A DNA stretch of 64,000 nt from Burkholderia cepacia (GCF_001039005.1 NZ_LDWR01000016.1:53757-117756), one strand, 5' to 3'; shown: positions 1 to 9,715, counted from the stretch's first letter. A program made the numbers and translations. The notes: a model not told the origin generated them from the letters alone.

Positions 1-1025
1 ATCTCGTCGGTGACGATCGACGCGCGGCCCGCGCGGATCGACTTGAACAGGTCGCCGTTCGGCACGAGGCACACGCGCTGGTCCCACGGCATGTAGCGCG
101 GCGTCAGGTGCTTCGCGACGTCGAAGCCGGGGCCGAGCTGCTTGCCGGCCGCGCGGATGATGAACTTCTTCGTTTGATCGGGCTTGCGGCGCGACACGTT
201 GTACAGGTACATCGTCAGCAGCACGTTCTTCACGCGCACGAGCCGGTGTGCGAGCCGCGCCGGCAGCACGCGGCGCAGCGCGTTCGCGATCTTGTCGCGT
301 GCGGGCAGCGACACGATGTAGGTCGGCGAGCGCTGCAGCATCGTCACGTGCTGCGCGTCGGCCGCCATCGACGGCACGAGCGTGACGGCCGTCGCGCCGC
401 TGCCGATCACGACGACGCGCCGGTTCGCGTATGACAGATCCTTCGGCCAGTGCTGCGGATGCACGAGGTTGCCCTCGAACGTGTCCATGCCGGGCCAGTC
501 GGGCCGGTAGCCGGCGTCGTAGTCGTAGTAGCCGCTGCACATGAACAGGAAACGGCAGGTGGTGACGAGCGTGTCGGTCGCGCCGTCGCGCGTGCGCTCG
601 ATGCGTACCGTCCAGCGCGCGCGGTTCGAATCCCAGTCGGCCGCGACGACCTTCTGGCCGTAGCGGATCGTCTTGTCGATGCCGTAGCTGCGTGCGGTGT
701 CGCGGATGTAGTCGAGGATCGTCTGGCCGTCCGAGATCGCCTTGTCGCTGTGCCACGGGCGGAAGCTGTAGCCGAGCGTGAACATATCGGAATCCGAACG
801 GACGCCCGGATAGCGGAACAGGTCCCAGGTGCCACCGCTCGCCTCGCGCGCCTCGACGATCGCGACGCTCGCATGCGGGCAGCGCTGCTTCAGGTGATAC
901 GCGGCGCCGATGCCGGACAAGCCGGCGCCGACGATCAGCACGTCGAGGTCGCGGTTGTCGCCATCGTCGCGGCGGGCGCCGGGGGCGGGCGGCGCGTCGC
1001 GCCGGTCGGTCGTCGTCGAGGTCAT
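1..1025 (-). CDS. EthA-type flavin-containing (Baeyer-Villiger) monooxygenase, 3' end cut by window
   Basis: FAD- and NADPH-dependent monooxygenase that would insert oxygen next to a ketone or oxidise S/N substrates in the cytoplasm. The frame is open from the ATG at 1025 to the window edge (about 341 codons; the family is about 490, so roughly the last third is missing). The FAD-binding GAGLSGIG lies near residues 33-40. The Baeyer-Villiger fingerprint FEGNLVHPQHWP (F-x-G-x3-H-x3-W-P) starts at residue 183, and the second dinucleotide fold VVVIGSGATAV follows. The segment GTWDLFRYPGVRSDSDM is like mycobacterial EthA. The start codon overlaps the stop of the SDR gene upstream (ATGA), so the two are translationally coupled. 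The substrate is unknown. Confidence 0.87.
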   Translation of the reverse strand, partial: MTSTTTDRRDAPPAPGARRDDGDNRDLDVLIVGAGLSGIGAAYHLKQRCPHASVAIVEAREASGGTWDLFRYPGVRSDSDMFTLGYSFRPWHSDKAISDGQTILDYIRDTARSYGIDKTIRYGQKVVAADWDSNRARWTVRIERTRDGATDTLVTTCRFLFMCSGYYDYDAGYRPDWPGMDTFEGNLVHPQHWPKDLSYANRRVVVIGSGATAVTLVPSMAADAQHVTMLQRSPTYIVSLPARDKIANALRRVLPARLAHRLVRVKNVLLTMYLYNVSRRKPDQTKKFIIRAAGKQLGPGFDVAKHLTPRYMPWDQRVCLVPNGDLFKSIRAGRASIVTDE

Positions 1026-1924
1026 GCGGGGTCCTTGGTCGGCGTGGTCGGGAGTGCGGCCGGGGCGTGGGTGCGTTCGAGGTTGCGTGCGCGGGCGCGG
1101 CGCACGTAGCGCAGCATCAGCCGCTGGTAACCGGCGCCGAGCACGCGTGCGATCCGGTCGAGACGGCGTGCGTCGGCGCCGACGAGCACGCGGCGCGCAT
1201 TACGCTCGACACCCGCGAGAATCTGCCGCGCGGCATCGTCGGCCGTCGTTGCGTTGATCAGGCGGTTCGCCTGCCGGCGATGGGTCGCTTCGTCCTGGCC
1301 CGTGAGCGCGTGGATGCTGGTATCGACGCGGCTCGCGTCGACGATGTTCGTCGCGACGCCGCCCGGATGCACGCAGGTCGCGCTCACCGGCGCGCCGTCG
1401 AGTTCGAGCTCCATCCGCAGTGCCTCGGTGAAGCCGCGCACCGCGAACTTGGTTGCGTTGTACGCGCTTTGCGTCGGCATCGCGACGAGCCCGAACAGGC
1501 TCGACGTGTTGACGACGTGTCCGTCGCCCGACGCGCGCAGATGCGGCAGGAACGCCTGCGTGCCGTGCACGACGCCCCAGAAGTTGATGCCGACGATCCA
1601 TTCGAGATCGGCGATGCGCGCGGTCTCGGCGCTGGCGGCCAGCGACACGCCCGCGTTGTTGAAGACCAGGTTGACCTTGCCGTGTTCGGCGCGGACGAAG
1701 CCGGCCCACGCGAATACCGCATCGCGGTCGGCGACGTCGAGCCGCCGCGTGCTCACGCGCACCCCGTGCTGCGCACAGGCGGCGGCCGTGCCGGCGAGCC
1801 CGACATCGTTGACGTCGGCGAGCGCGACCGCGCAGCCGCGCCGCGCGAGCTCGACCGCGAGGCTGCGGCCCATGCCCGAACCGGCGCCCGTGATCGCGGC
1901 GACTTTCCCGGAAAACCCCTTCAT
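1022..1924 (-). CDS. short-chain dehydrogenase/reductase (classical SDR)
   Basis: NAD(P)-dependent alcohol/ketone oxidoreductase of 300 residues. The cofactor motif TGAGSGMG is at residues 12-19, NNAG at 89-92, the active-site serine in NTSS near 141, and Y155-x3-K159 within YNATK. The C-terminus is about 50 residues longer than a minimal SDR and ends in a basic, then alanine/proline-rich tail. It is first in a two-gene operon with the Baeyer-Villiger monooxygenase. A dehydrogenase that makes a ketone followed by a monooxygenase that converts ketone to ester is a sensible pair (inference). It is divergent from a TetR regulator across 88 bp that hold a palindromic operator. Confidence 0.9.
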   Translation of the reverse strand: MKGFSGKVAAITGAGSGMGRSLAVELARRGCAVALADVNDVGLAGTAAACAQHGVRVSTRRLDVADRDAVFAWAGFVRAEHGKVNLVFNNAGVSLAASAETARIADLEWIVGINFWGVVHGTQAFLPHLRASGDGHVVNTSSLFGLVAMPTQSAYNATKFAVRGFTEALRMELELDGAPVSATCVHPGGVATNIVDASRVDTSIHALTGQDEATHRRQANRLINATTADDAARQILAGVERNARRVLVGADARRLDRIARVLGAGYQRLMLRYVRRARARNLERTHAPAALPTTPTKDPA

Positions 1925-1972
1925 CCGTCGTTCCTCCCGTTCCGCTTGCGCCGCGCCGGCGGCGTGTCTATT

Positions 1973-1992
1973 GTGGTGTTGATCGTCACCAC
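1973..1992. promoter_or_regulatory. palindromic operator, probable TetR site
   Basis: Imperfect 20-bp palindrome GTGGTG-N2-GATC-N2-CACCAC with 16 of 20 positions symmetric. It lies between the divergent SDR (start 1924) and TetR (start 2013) genes, 21 bp before the latter. Size and position suit a TetR dimer controlling both promoters. Assignment to this TetR is inferred from adjacency. Confidence 0.6.
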
Positions 1993-2012
1993 TTTAGTTT
2001 TCGGGTGTCCTG

Positions 2013-2669
2013 ATGTCAAATAGCGGAATGGAGAAAGCACTCGAAACGGAAAAACGGGGCCGCTCGTATGGCGGCGTGGCGCCCGAGGTGCGGGCCGCCG
2101 AGCGGCGCGATGCGCTGATCCGCGCGGCGACGCGCGTGTTCGGCACGGTCGGGTTCCGCAAGGCGACCGTGCGGTCGATCTGCCAGGAAGCGAAGCTGAA
2201 CGATCGCTATTTTTATGCGGCGTTCGCCAGCACCGAGGATTTGCTGCGCTGCACCTACCTGCATCTCGCACAGCAACTGCATGACGCGGTCGCGCAGGCG
2301 GTCGCCGCGCGCGGCGGCGATCTGCGCGAGAGCGTCGACGCGGGGCTTGCCGCGTTCTTCGCGTTCCTGCGCGACCCGTGCGCGGCGCGCGTGCTGCTGC
2401 TCGAGGTGATGGGCGTGAGCCCGGACACCGACATGACCTACCAGCGCATGCTGATCGACTTCGGCAAGCTGATCATGGCGATCGGCGCGCCCGGCGAAGC
2501 GACGACGCCCGCGGAGCGCACCGAGCAGCGGCTGATCGGGCTCGCGCTCGTCGGCGCGATGACGAACGTCGGCGCGGCGTGGCTGCTCACCGAATATCGC
2601 GATCCGGAAGCGCAGATGGTGGCGAGTTGCAGGAAGGTGCTGCTGGGGACGTTGCGCGAGATCGGCTGA
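2013..2669 (+). CDS. TetR/AcrR family transcriptional regulator
   Basis: DNA-binding repressor of 218 residues. The N-terminal helix-turn-helix spans about residues 30-75 (RRDALIRAATRVFGTVGF, then VRSICQEAKLNDRYFYAAF), and a helical ligand-binding domain makes up the rest. The start at 2013 is used; an in-frame ATG at 2028 is also possible and neither has a strong ribosome-binding site. It is divergent from the SDR/monooxygenase operon, with a dyad in the shared promoter region, so local repression released by a ketone or lipophilic ligand is likely. The ligand is not predictable. Confidence 0.88.
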   Translation: MSNSGMEKALETEKRGRSYGGVAPEVRAAERRDALIRAATRVFGTVGFRKATVRSICQEAKLNDRYFYAAFASTEDLLRCTYLHLAQQLHDAVAQAVAARGGDLRESVDAGLAAFFAFLRDPCAARVLLLEVMGVSPDTDMTYQRMLIDFGKLIMAIGAPGEATTPAERTEQRLIGLALVGAMTNVGAAWLLTEYRDPEAQMVASCRKVLLGTLREIG

Positions 2670-2754
2670 CCGGATGGCGTCGCGTTGCCCGTCATGCCCG
2701 CCGGGCGGCCGCATGCGGCACGCAAGCGCTTGCGCGCCGTGCCGATGAGCCGGC

Positions 2755-3657
2755 TTAAGCGGGCCGATTGAAAGCGGATGTCTGGCGCTCGCGTTCGCCC
2801 GCGATCCAGTCGCCGAACAGCTGGATCTTCTGCTGCTGCTCGGCGCCGCCTGGATACACGAAGTAGTAGCCCATCCCGGTCGGCAGCGACACGTCGAACG
2901 GCGTCACGAGCCGGTGCGCCGCCACGCTTTCGTCGACGAGTGTCCGGTCGCCGATCGCGATGCCGTAGCCGTCGATCGCCGCGTGGGTGGCGAGGTCGAG
3001 CGTCTCGAAGCTCAATCCGCGCGTCGAGTCGACGTGTGGTGCGCCCGCATGGTCGAGCCACCGTTTCCAGTCGCGGTGATCGCGGGTCGGATGCAGCAGC
3101 GTATGGTCGGCCAGGTCGTCGACGTTCGCGAGCGGATGCCGGTCCAGCAGGTCAGGCGAGCATACCGGCGTGAGCCGCTCTTCGAACAGCGGGATCGCAT
3201 GCATGTCGGGGCCGGCGCCGGGGGCGTAGATCACCGCGGCGTCGAACGGCTCCATGCGGAAATCGACGTGATGGCCCCAGGTCGTCGTGATCTGCACCTG
3301 GAGCTCCGGGTGCTCGGACTGAAACCGCATGATCCGCGGCAACATCCACTGCATCATGCAGGTCGGCACCTTCAGCGCGAGCTCGGTGCGCCGGCGCGAC
3401 AGGCGCATCGACACCTCTTCGATGCGCGCAAAGCTCTCGCGCACCGTCGGCAACAGCAGTTCGCCTTCGGCCGTCAGCGTCAGGCCCTTCGGCGTGCGCT
3501 TGAACAGCGGGAACTGGTAGAACGCCTCCAGCGCGAGGATCTGCCGGCTCACCGCACCCTGCGTCAGGCACAGCTGCTCGGCGGCGCGCGTGAAGCTGCC
3601 GTGGCGGGCGACGATGTCGAAGATCTGCAGCGCGTTGAGGGAAGGCAGTCGTTTCAT
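2755..3657 (-). CDS. LysR-family regulator, GcvA-like
   Basis: LysR-type regulator of 300 residues. The winged helix-turn-helix is at about residues 5-64 (LNALQIFDIVARHGSFTRAA, then LTQGAVSRQILALE), followed by a LysR substrate-binding domain. The start at 3657 (MKRLPSLNALQ) is chosen because it places the HTH at the usual distance from the N-terminus; the frame is open 24 codons further up with untypical basic sequence. It is the last of a long leftward cluster, 90 bp after the amino-acid ABC ATPase, so it probably regulates that transporter or the whole cluster. The two-segment phrase SLNALQIFDIVARHGSFTRAA resembles GcvA-type regulators. Confidence 0.88.
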   Translation of the reverse strand: MKRLPSLNALQIFDIVARHGSFTRAAEQLCLTQGAVSRQILALEAFYQFPLFKRTPKGLTLTAEGELLLPTVRESFARIEEVSMRLSRRRTELALKVPTCMMQWMLPRIMRFQSEHPELQVQITTTWGHHVDFRMEPFDAAVIYAPGAGPDMHAIPLFEERLTPVCSPDLLDRHPLANVDDLADHTLLHPTRDHRDWKRWLDHAGAPHVDSTRGLSFETLDLATHAAIDGYGIAIGDRTLVDESVAAHRLVTPFDVSLPTGMGYYFVYPGGAEQQQKIQLFGDWIAGERERQTSAFNRPA

Positions 3658-3747
3658 CGGAAAGGCCGGCATGGAACGGGCGATCGGAAGGGGCGATCGG
3701 AAGGGGCGGGTGCGACGCGTCGTGCGCACGACGTGCCGCGGCAGCGT

Positions 3748-4473
3748 TCAGTGCAGGATCTTCGCGAGGAAGTCCTTCGCGCGTTCCGATTTCGGATTCG
3801 AGAAGAAATCGTCCTTGCGGTCGTCCTCGACGATCGCGCCCTTGTCCATGAAGATCACGCGATGCGCGACCTTCTTCGCGAAGCCCATCTCGTGCGTGAC
3901 GACCATCATCGTCATCCCTTCCTGCGCGAGTTCGACCATCACGTCGAGCACTTCGTTGATCATCTCGGGATCGAGCGCGGACGTCGGTTCGTCGAACAGC
4001 ATCGCGATCGGGTCCATCGACAACGCGCGCGCGATCGCGACACGCTGCTGCTGGCCGCCCGACAGCTGGCCCGGGAACTTGTGCGCATGCGCCTTCAGGC
4101 CGACGCGATCGAGCAGCTTCATGCCTTTCTCGTTCGCCTCGTCCTTGCCGCGGCCGAGCACCTTGATCTGCGCGAGCGTCAGGTTCTCGGTGATCGACAG
4201 GTGCGGGAACAGCTCGAAATGCTGGAACACCATCCCGACCTTCGAGCGCAGCTTCGACAGGTTCGTCTTCTTGTCGCCGACCGACTGGCCGTTCACCAGG
4301 ATCTCGCCCTGCTGGAACGGCTCGAGGCCGTTCACGGTCTTGATCAGCGTCGACTTGCCGGAACCCGACGGGCCGCACACGACGACCACTTCGCCCTTCC
4401 TGACCTCGGTCGTGCAGTCGGTGAGGACCTGAAACGGGCCGTACCACTTCGAAACGTTGCTGATGGAAATCAT
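3748..4473 (-). CDS. polar amino acid ABC transporter, ATP-binding protein (GltL/GlnQ type)
   Basis: ATPase of 241 residues that powers the two permeases encoded upstream. Walker A GPSGSGKS is near residues 33-40, the signature LSGGQQQR near 135, and Walker [13 protein letters not shown] near 155-166, with the switch histidine in VVTHEMGF. Start [12 protein letters not shown] at 4473 matches the GltL N-terminus; an in-frame ATG at 4488 is possible and neither has a good ribosome-binding site. It lies 41 bp after a permease gene. Family members import glutamate/aspartate, glutamine, arginine or related amino acids; the substrate is not fixed by sequence. Confidence 0.92.
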   Translation of the reverse strand: MISISNVSKWYGPFQVLTDCTTEVRKGEVVVVCGPSGSGKSTLIKTVNGLEPFQQGEILVNGQSVGDKKTNLSKLRSKVGMVFQHFELFPHLSITENLTLAQIKVLGRGKDEANEKGMKLLDRVGLKAHAHKFPGQLSGGQQQRVAIARALSMDPIAMLFDEPTSALDPEMINEVLDVMVELAQEGMTMMVVTHEMGFAKKVAHRVIFMDKGAIVEDDRKDDFFSNPKSERAKDFLAKILH

Positions 4474-4514
4474 GGGGGATACCTGCATCGTAATGAGGCG
4501 CGCGTGGCGCCGGT

Positions 4515-5171
4515 TCAGCGTGCCTTCGCGACGCGGTAGCGGCGTTCGAGCACGCGGGCGTACCACGTCAACGGGAAGCACATCGCGAAGTAGAGCAGCG
4601 CGACCATCGCGTAGATCGGAAACGGCTTGAACACCGCGTTGGTGATGATGTTGCCGGTCTTCGTGAGTTCGGTCAGCCCGATGATCGACGTCAGCGCCGT
4701 GCTCTTCACCGCCTGCACGAGAAAACCGACGGTCGGCGGCAGCGCGATTTTCCATGCCTGCGGCCACACCGCATAACGCAGTTGTTGCGTCCACGTCATG
4801 CCGAGGCTGGCCGCCGCACTCCACTGGCCGCGCGGCACGGCGTCGACGCACCCGCGCCAGATGTCGGCCAGGTACGCGCTCGCGTTCAGCGTCAGCACGA
4901 CCGATGCGGCGACCCACGGCGTCACGTCGATGCCGACCAGCGGCAGTCCGAAGAAACCGAGGAACAGTTGCATCAGCAACGGCGTGCCCTGAAACAGCTC
5001 GACGTACAGGCTCACGAAACGGCGCAGCGCCGGCACCGGCGAGATGCGCATCGCGAGCAACACGAACCCGGCGACACTGCCGCCGACGAACGTGATCAGC
5101 GACAGCAGCATGGTCCAGCGTGCGGCCAGCAGCAGGTTCCACGCAATATCCTGGAAGGTGAATTCGATCAT
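4515..5171 (-). CDS. polar amino acid ABC transporter permease (HisM/GltK type)
   Basis: Inner-membrane permease of 218 residues with about five hydrophobic segments. The N-terminal His/Glu/Gln-type signature [15 protein letters not shown] is at about residues 56-70, and the coupling EAA-like loop ([21 protein letters not shown]) is near 118-138. The start codon overlaps the stop of the preceding permease gene (ATGA at 5168-5171), giving a coupled permease pair as in gltJK and hisQM. Confidence 0.92.
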   Translation of the reverse strand: MIEFTFQDIAWNLLLAARWTMLLSLITFVGGSVAGFVLLAMRISPVPALRRFVSLYVELFQGTPLLMQLFLGFFGLPLVGIDVTPWVAASVVLTLNASAYLADIWRGCVDAVPRGQWSAAASLGMTWTQQLRYAVWPQAWKIALPPTVGFLVQAVKSTALTSIIGLTELTKTGNIITNAVFKPFPIYAMVALLYFAMCFPLTWYARVLERRYRVAKAR

Positions 5172-5932
5172 CGGGCACGCTCCGTCGGGAGGCCGGTTTC
5201 AGGGGAGCGTGCGCGCCACGTGAAGCGGGCGACGCACGAGCGGCGCGGTGCGGCGGTCGTGCCGTGCGGCGCGCGGCCCGCGAACAGACGGCGGCCGACG
5301 CGATTGAGCAGCATGCGCAGCGCGATCGACAGCAGCAGGTAGATCGCAGTCACGACGATGTAGATCTCGAACGCACGGAAATTGCGCGACTGGATGAAAT
5401 TCGCCGCATAGGTCAGGTCGGGCACCGAGATCTGCGACACGACGGCCGAGCCGAGCATCACGATCAGCACCTGCCCGAGCAGCGCGGGGTACACGTTCGC
5501 GAGCGCCTGCGGCAGCACGACGTGACCGAACACCTGCCGGCCGTGCAGCCCGAGCGCGCGTGCGGCCTGCGTCTGCCCGTGCGGCACCGATTCGATGCCG
5601 GCCCGCAGGATCTCGACCGCATACGCGCCCAGGTTGACCGTCATCGCCAGCACGGCCGCCTGCGCTTCGTCGATGTGCACGCCGATCCCGGGCAGCCCGA
5701 AGAAGATGAAGAACAGCTGGACCAGGAACGGCGTATTGCGGATCAGCTCGACGTAGGCTGCGACGAGCGTGCGTGCCCAGCGCGGGCCGGCGAGCGCGGC
5801 CCACGCGCCGGCGGTGCCGATCAGGCCGCCGAGCGCGGTGGAGGCCGCGGTGAGGCCGAGCGTCACGCCGATCCCGCGCGCGAGCATGCCGGCGTAGAGG
5901 CCGAAATCGCTGAAGTCGAACACGTAGGTCAT
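5168..5932 (-). CDS. polar amino acid ABC transporter permease (HisQ/GltJ type)
   Basis: Partner inner-membrane permease of 254 residues. The signature [19 protein letters not shown] is near residues 61-79, and the ATPase-coupling loop ([21 protein letters not shown]) near 123-143. The C-terminal 30 residues are arginine-rich and unlike the membrane core, probably a dispensable tail. It sits 43 bp after the binding-protein gene and overlaps the next permease by 4 bp. Confidence 0.92.
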   Translation of the reverse strand: MTYVFDFSDFGLYAGMLARGIGVTLGLTAASTALGGLIGTAGAWAALAGPRWARTLVAAYVELIRNTPFLVQLFFIFFGLPGIGVHIDEAQAAVLAMTVNLGAYAVEILRAGIESVPHGQTQAARALGLHGRQVFGHVVLPQALANVYPALLGQVLIVMLGSAVVSQISVPDLTYAANFIQSRNFRAFEIYIVVTAIYLLLSIALRMLLNRVGRRLFAGRAPHGTTAAPRRSCVARFTWRARSPETGLPTERAR

Positions 5933-5975
5933 AACGATACCTCTCGTCGTGAATGCGGGGCGGGCGCGACGCGCA

Positions 5976-6794
5976 TCACAGGTCGGCCGGCAGTGCCGCG
6001 TGCAGCCACTTCTGCGACAGCGTGTTCAGCGTGCCGCTTTTCTTCGCGCCGGCGATCGCATCATTGACCTTCTGCATCAGGCGCGGCTCGTTCTTGTTCA
6101 GGCCGACGTGATCGGGCGAGCTGAACAGCGAGAACTTCTGCTCCGGATCGATCGACGGATGGCGCGCGATGATCGTCGCGCCGACGTCGTTGCCGACCAC
6201 GAGCAGTTGCGCCTGTCCCGACAGGAACGCCGCGATCGCGCCGTTCGGATCGTCGAAGCGCTTGATCGTCGCGTTCGGCGGCGCGACCTTGCTCACGCTC
6301 AGGTCCTCGAGCGTGCCGCGCGCGACCGCGACCGACTTGCCGGCGAGATCGGCGGTGCCCTTCACGGCGAGCGATTTCGGGCCGAATACCGCGAGATAGT
6401 ACGGCGCATACGCATTCGAGAAATCGATCACCTTCGCGCGCTCCGGCGTCTGGCCGACCGACAGCAGCATGTCGGTCTTGCGGTCGGCGAGATACGCCAT
6501 CCGGTTGTCGCCGGTAACCTGCACGAGCTCGACCTTCGCGTTGAGCGCCTTGCCGATCAGCGTGGCCATGTCGATGTCGTAACCTTGCGGCTTCATGTCG
6601 GGGCCGATCGAGCCGAACGGCGGGTAGTCCTCGAACACGCCGATGCGCACGACGCCGGATTTCGCGATCGTGTCGAGTGCGTCGGCATGCGCGAGCGGCG
6701 CGACGGCGGCGAGACCCGCCGCGCAGGTGCAGACGAGGGCGGTGCGGGCGAGCAGGCGTCGCACGAGACGGTGGGCTTGGGTCGATGCGTTCAT
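5976..6794 (-). CDS. amino acid ABC transporter periplasmic substrate-binding protein
   Basis: Family 3 solute-binding protein of 272 residues. A Sec signal peptide occupies about residues 1-38 (basic start, hydrophobic core, cut near AHA-DA). The mature start is VVRIGVFEDYPPFGSIG, the usual opening of this family; GYDIDMATLIGKAL and RKTDMLLSVGQTPERAKVIDFS follow. The substrate would be a polar amino acid or derivative. It lies 40 bp after the ATPase of the other importer, so both importers are probably on one transcript. Confidence 0.9.
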   Translation of the reverse strand: MNASTQAHRLVRRLLARTALVCTCAAGLAAVAPLAHADALDTIAKSGVVRIGVFEDYPPFGSIGPDMKPQGYDIDMATLIGKALNAKVELVQVTGDNRMAYLADRKTDMLLSVGQTPERAKVIDFSNAYAPYYLAVFGPKSLAVKGTADLAGKSVAVARGTLEDLSVSKVAPPNATIKRFDDPNGAIAAFLSGQAQLLVVGNDVGATIIARHPSIDPEQKFSLFSSPDHVGLNKNEPRLMQKVNDAIAGAKKSGTLNTLSQKWLHAALPADL

Positions 6795-6834
6795 GGTGGA
6801 GTCCTTGTTGCTGCGCTGGGGAAAGAACAGGAAA

Positions 6835-7908
6835 TCAGGCGCCGCGTGCGGCGATCAGCTTGCATGCATGCGCGGGCAGCTCGGCGGCGACCGGCATGCC
6901 GACGTGCAGGTCGGGCGTCTCGCGCGGCGTCGTCGCGGCCGTCAGCGTGAAGCCGCGGCAATCGATCGTCGCCTCGATCGACGCGCCGACGTCGCGCACG
7001 AACGTGACCGTGCCGGCGAGCGTGTTCGGCGCGGACGGCGATGCCGCGGCCGCGCGCACGCACACGTCCTCGGGGCGAATCAGCAGGCGCACGGCGTCGT
7101 CCGCGCGCGGCGCGTCGGGCGCGCGCCGGATCGCGAGCCGCTGCCCGCCGGGCAGCACGATCGCGTCGTCGCCGTCGCACGCGACCGGCAGGATGTTGCC
7201 GAGGCCGATGAAATCCGCGACGAATTCGTTGACCGGATCGCGATAGATGTCGAGCGGCCGGCCGACCTGCTGGATGCGGCCTTGCTCCATCACGACGATC
7301 TCGTCGGCCATCGTCATCGCCTCGCGCTGGTCGTGCGTGACCATGATCGTCGTGATGCCGAGCCGTTGCTGGAGCAGCCGGATCTCGACCTGCATCGCCT
7401 CGCGCAGCTTCGCGTCGAGCGCCGACAGCGGCTCGTCGAGCAGCAGCAGGCGCGGCGACGAAGCGATCGCGCGCGCGATCGCGACGCGCTGGCGCTGCCC
7501 GCCCGACAGTTGCGTGACGAGCCGGTCGGCCAGGTGCGGAAGCTGGATGAGTTCCAGCAGCTCCGCGACACGCTGCGCTTGGGCCGTCCTGGCCGTCTTG
7601 CGCAGCCGCAGCGGATACGCGATGTTCTGCGCGACCGTCATGTGCGGGAACAGCGCGAGCGACTGGAACACCATGCCGAAGTCGCGCCGGTTGGCCGGCA
7701 CGTGCGTGAGGTCGCGGCCGGCGAACGTGAGCGTGCCGGAAGTCGGCGTCTCGAGGCCGGCGATGATCCGCATCAGCGTGGTCTTGCCGCAGCCCGACGG
7801 GCCGAGAAAGCAGACGAGCTTGCCGTCCGGCACGGACAGGTCGACGTGATCGACGGCATACGCGTGGTGGAAGCGCTTCGTCACGCTCTGAAGGGTGAGC
7901 TGGGTCAT
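6835..7908 (-). CDS. polyamine/iron-type ABC transporter ATP-binding protein (PotA-like)
   Basis: ATPase of 357 residues with an N-terminal ABC domain (Walker A GPSGCGKT near residue 37, signature LSGGQRQR, Walker B LLLLDEPLSALD) and a C-terminal TOBE regulatory domain (about residues 275-350), as in PotA and FbpC. The start at 7908 (MTQLTLQSVTKRF) has AAGGA about 8 bp upstream; the frame is open further up but without family similarity. It is last of a four-gene importer with two permeases and a binding protein. Confidence 0.9.
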   Translation of the reverse strand: MTQLTLQSVTKRFHHAYAVDHVDLSVPDGKLVCFLGPSGCGKTTLMRIIAGLETPTSGTLTFAGRDLTHVPANRRDFGMVFQSLALFPHMTVAQNIAYPLRLRKTARTAQAQRVAELLELIQLPHLADRLVTQLSGGQRQRVAIARAIASSPRLLLLDEPLSALDAKLREAMQVEIRLLQQRLGITTIMVTHDQREAMTMADEIVVMEQGRIQQVGRPLDIYRDPVNEFVADFIGLGNILPVACDGDDAIVLPGGQRLAIRRAPDAPRADDAVRLLIRPEDVCVRAAAASPSAPNTLAGTVTFVRDVGASIEATIDCRGFTLTAATTPRETPDLHVGMPVAAELPAHACKLIAARGA

Positions 7909-7948
7909 GGGGAGTCCTTGGATGGGCGAGGGCGGCGTCGTGCGCGTA

Positions 7949-8791
7949 TCAGAGCGCAACGCCCTTGTCGCCGACGAGTTTTTCGAGCATCCAGATCAGC
8001 GCGAAATCGATCGCGACGGTGAACACCGCGAAACAGAACACGGTCGGGTCGAGCGACGACACGGTGCGGCTGTAGAGCCAGACCGGCAGCGTCATCGTGT
8101 CGACGCTGTACAGGAAGAACGTCACCGTGAACTCGTTGAACGACACGATGAACGCGAACAGCATGCCGGCGAGGACGCCCGGCCGCATCAGCGGCAGGAT
8201 GACATCGACGAACGCGCGGCGCGGGCTCGCGCCCATCAGGCACGCGGCTTCCTCGAATTCCGGGCCGATCGATGCGACCGACGCCGCGCAGTTCTTCACG
8301 GTGAACGGCAGCGTCAGGATCACGTGCGCGACGACGAGCCGCACGAGCCCGAGTTCGACCGGCAGCGCGTTGAACACGAGCAGCAGCGCGAGGCCGAGCA
8401 TGACGAGCGGATAGACGATCGGCAGCGCGACGAGCTGCTCGACCAGCGTCTTGCCGCGGAAGCGGTAGCGCGACAGCGCATAGGCGGCGGGTACCGAAAC
8501 CGCAGTCGCGACCAGCATCGTCGCGATCGCGACGACGAGGCTCGTCGTCAGCGCGGCGCCCATCGATTGCGCGCTGCCGGCATCGGCGGTCACGAAGGTC
8601 TGCCAGGCGGCGCGGTACCAGTGCAGGCTGAAATCGCGCGGCGGGAATTCGAGCGTGCCCGACGAGCCGAACGACATCGTGATCATCGTCACGATCGGCA
8701 GTGCGGCGAGGCACAGCACGAGCGTCGCGAGCGCACCGGTCGAGCGTCCGAGGCGGCCAGGCAGCGGCGCGCGCGGCAGAAGGGCATTCAT
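7949..8791 (-). CDS. ABC transporter permease (PotC-like)
   Basis: Inner-membrane permease of 280 residues with six predicted membrane segments. The EAA coupling loop EEAACLMGASPRRAFVDVIL is near residues 182-201, in the C-terminal half as expected for the PotC half of a polyamine-type importer. The start overlaps the stop of the other permease by 4 bp (8788-8791), so the pair is coupled. It lies 40 bp before the ATPase gene. Confidence 0.9.
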   Translation of the reverse strand: MNALLPRAPLPGRLGRSTGALATLVLCLAALPIVTMITMSFGSSGTLEFPPRDFSLHWYRAAWQTFVTADAGSAQSMGAALTTSLVVAIATMLVATAVSVPAAYALSRYRFRGKTLVEQLVALPIVYPLVMLGLALLLVFNALPVELGLVRLVVAHVILTLPFTVKNCAASVASIGPEFEEAACLMGASPRRAFVDVILPLMRPGVLAGMLFAFIVSFNEFTVTFFLYSVDTMTLPVWLYSRTVSSLDPTVFCFAVFTVAIDFALIWMLEKLVGDKGVAL

Positions 8792-9711
8792 CGGTTTACC
8801 TCATCATGTTGCACGGCGCGCACGAGGCGCTGGGACACCGCCATCACGACGAGCGTCGCACCCATCAGCACGACGCCCGACGCCGACGCGGCCGGCCAGT
8901 TCAGCAGCGGCGCGACCTGGTCATGCACGAGCACCGCGAGCATCGGCACGCGCCGGCCGCCGAGCAGCAGCGGCACCGCGAACGCACTCGCGTTGTACGC
9001 GAACACGAGCAGCGCGCCCGATACGAGCCCCGGCATCGCGAGCGGCAGCGTCACGTGCCGCAGCGTCTGCCAGCGCGTCGCGCCGAGCGTCGCGGCGGCT
9101 TCGTCGTACGCGCGGGACACGGCACGCAGCGCGCTCGACAGCGGCAGCACGGCGAGCGGGAATGCGGTCTGGATCAGCCCGAGCAGCACGCCGTGTTCGC
9201 GGTACAGCAGCTGCAGCGGCCGTTCGATGACACCGGCTGCCAGCAGCGAGCGGTTGAGCAGGCCCGCCGGGCCGAGCATCACGAGCCAGCCGTAACCCTG
9301 CAGCAGCAGGTTGACGAGCAGCGGCAGCAGCACGCCGGCGAGCATGAGTCGCCGCGCGAGCCGCGATTCGGCGCGCGCCATCGCCAGCGCGACCGGAATC
9401 GCGAGCAGCACCGCGCACACCATGCTCTGGAACGCGAGGCGCAGCGTGAGCCACAGCGAGTGCATGAAGTACGGGTCGGCGAGATCGGCGTAGTTCTGCA
9501 GCGTGAACGTGTGCCATTCGTCGCCCGGCGTACCGACGCTCATCCGCAGCACGGTGAGCGTCGCCGCCGCGAGCACCGCGAGGAATGCGAGGATCGGCGC
9601 AAGCAGCAGCCACGGCGGCACGCCGGGCCGCGCGGCAGCGGCGGCCGAAGCGCCGTCGGCAGGGCCGGCGGCGACCGGGTCCGCGTGACGGGAGGAGGGC
9701 AGCGAGGCCAT
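8788..9711 (-). CDS. ABC transporter permease (PotB-like)
   Basis: Inner-membrane permease of 307 residues with an alanine-rich cytoplasmic N-terminus of about 35 residues, then six membrane segments. The coupling loop DEAAATLGATRWQTLRHVTL is near residues 206-225. The start at 9711 (MASLPSSRHADP) is 4 bp after the binding-protein stop codon; the longer frame would run into that gene with arginine/serine-rich sequence and is rejected. It is the partner of the PotC-like permease. Confidence 0.88.
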   Translation of the reverse strand: MASLPSSRHADPVAAGPADGASAAAAARPGVPPWLLLAPILAFLAVLAAATLTVLRMSVGTPGDEWHTFTLQNYADLADPYFMHSLWLTLRLAFQSMVCAVLLAIPVALAMARAESRLARRLMLAGVLLPLLVNLLLQGYGWLVMLGPAGLLNRSLLAAGVIERPLQLLYREHGVLLGLIQTAFPLAVLPLSSALRAVSRAYDEAAATLGATRWQTLRHVTLPLAMPGLVSGALLVFAYNASAFAVPLLLGGRRVPMLAVLVHDQVAPLLNWPAASASGVVLMGATLVVMAVSQRLVRAVQHDEVNR

Positions 9712-9715
9712 GTCG

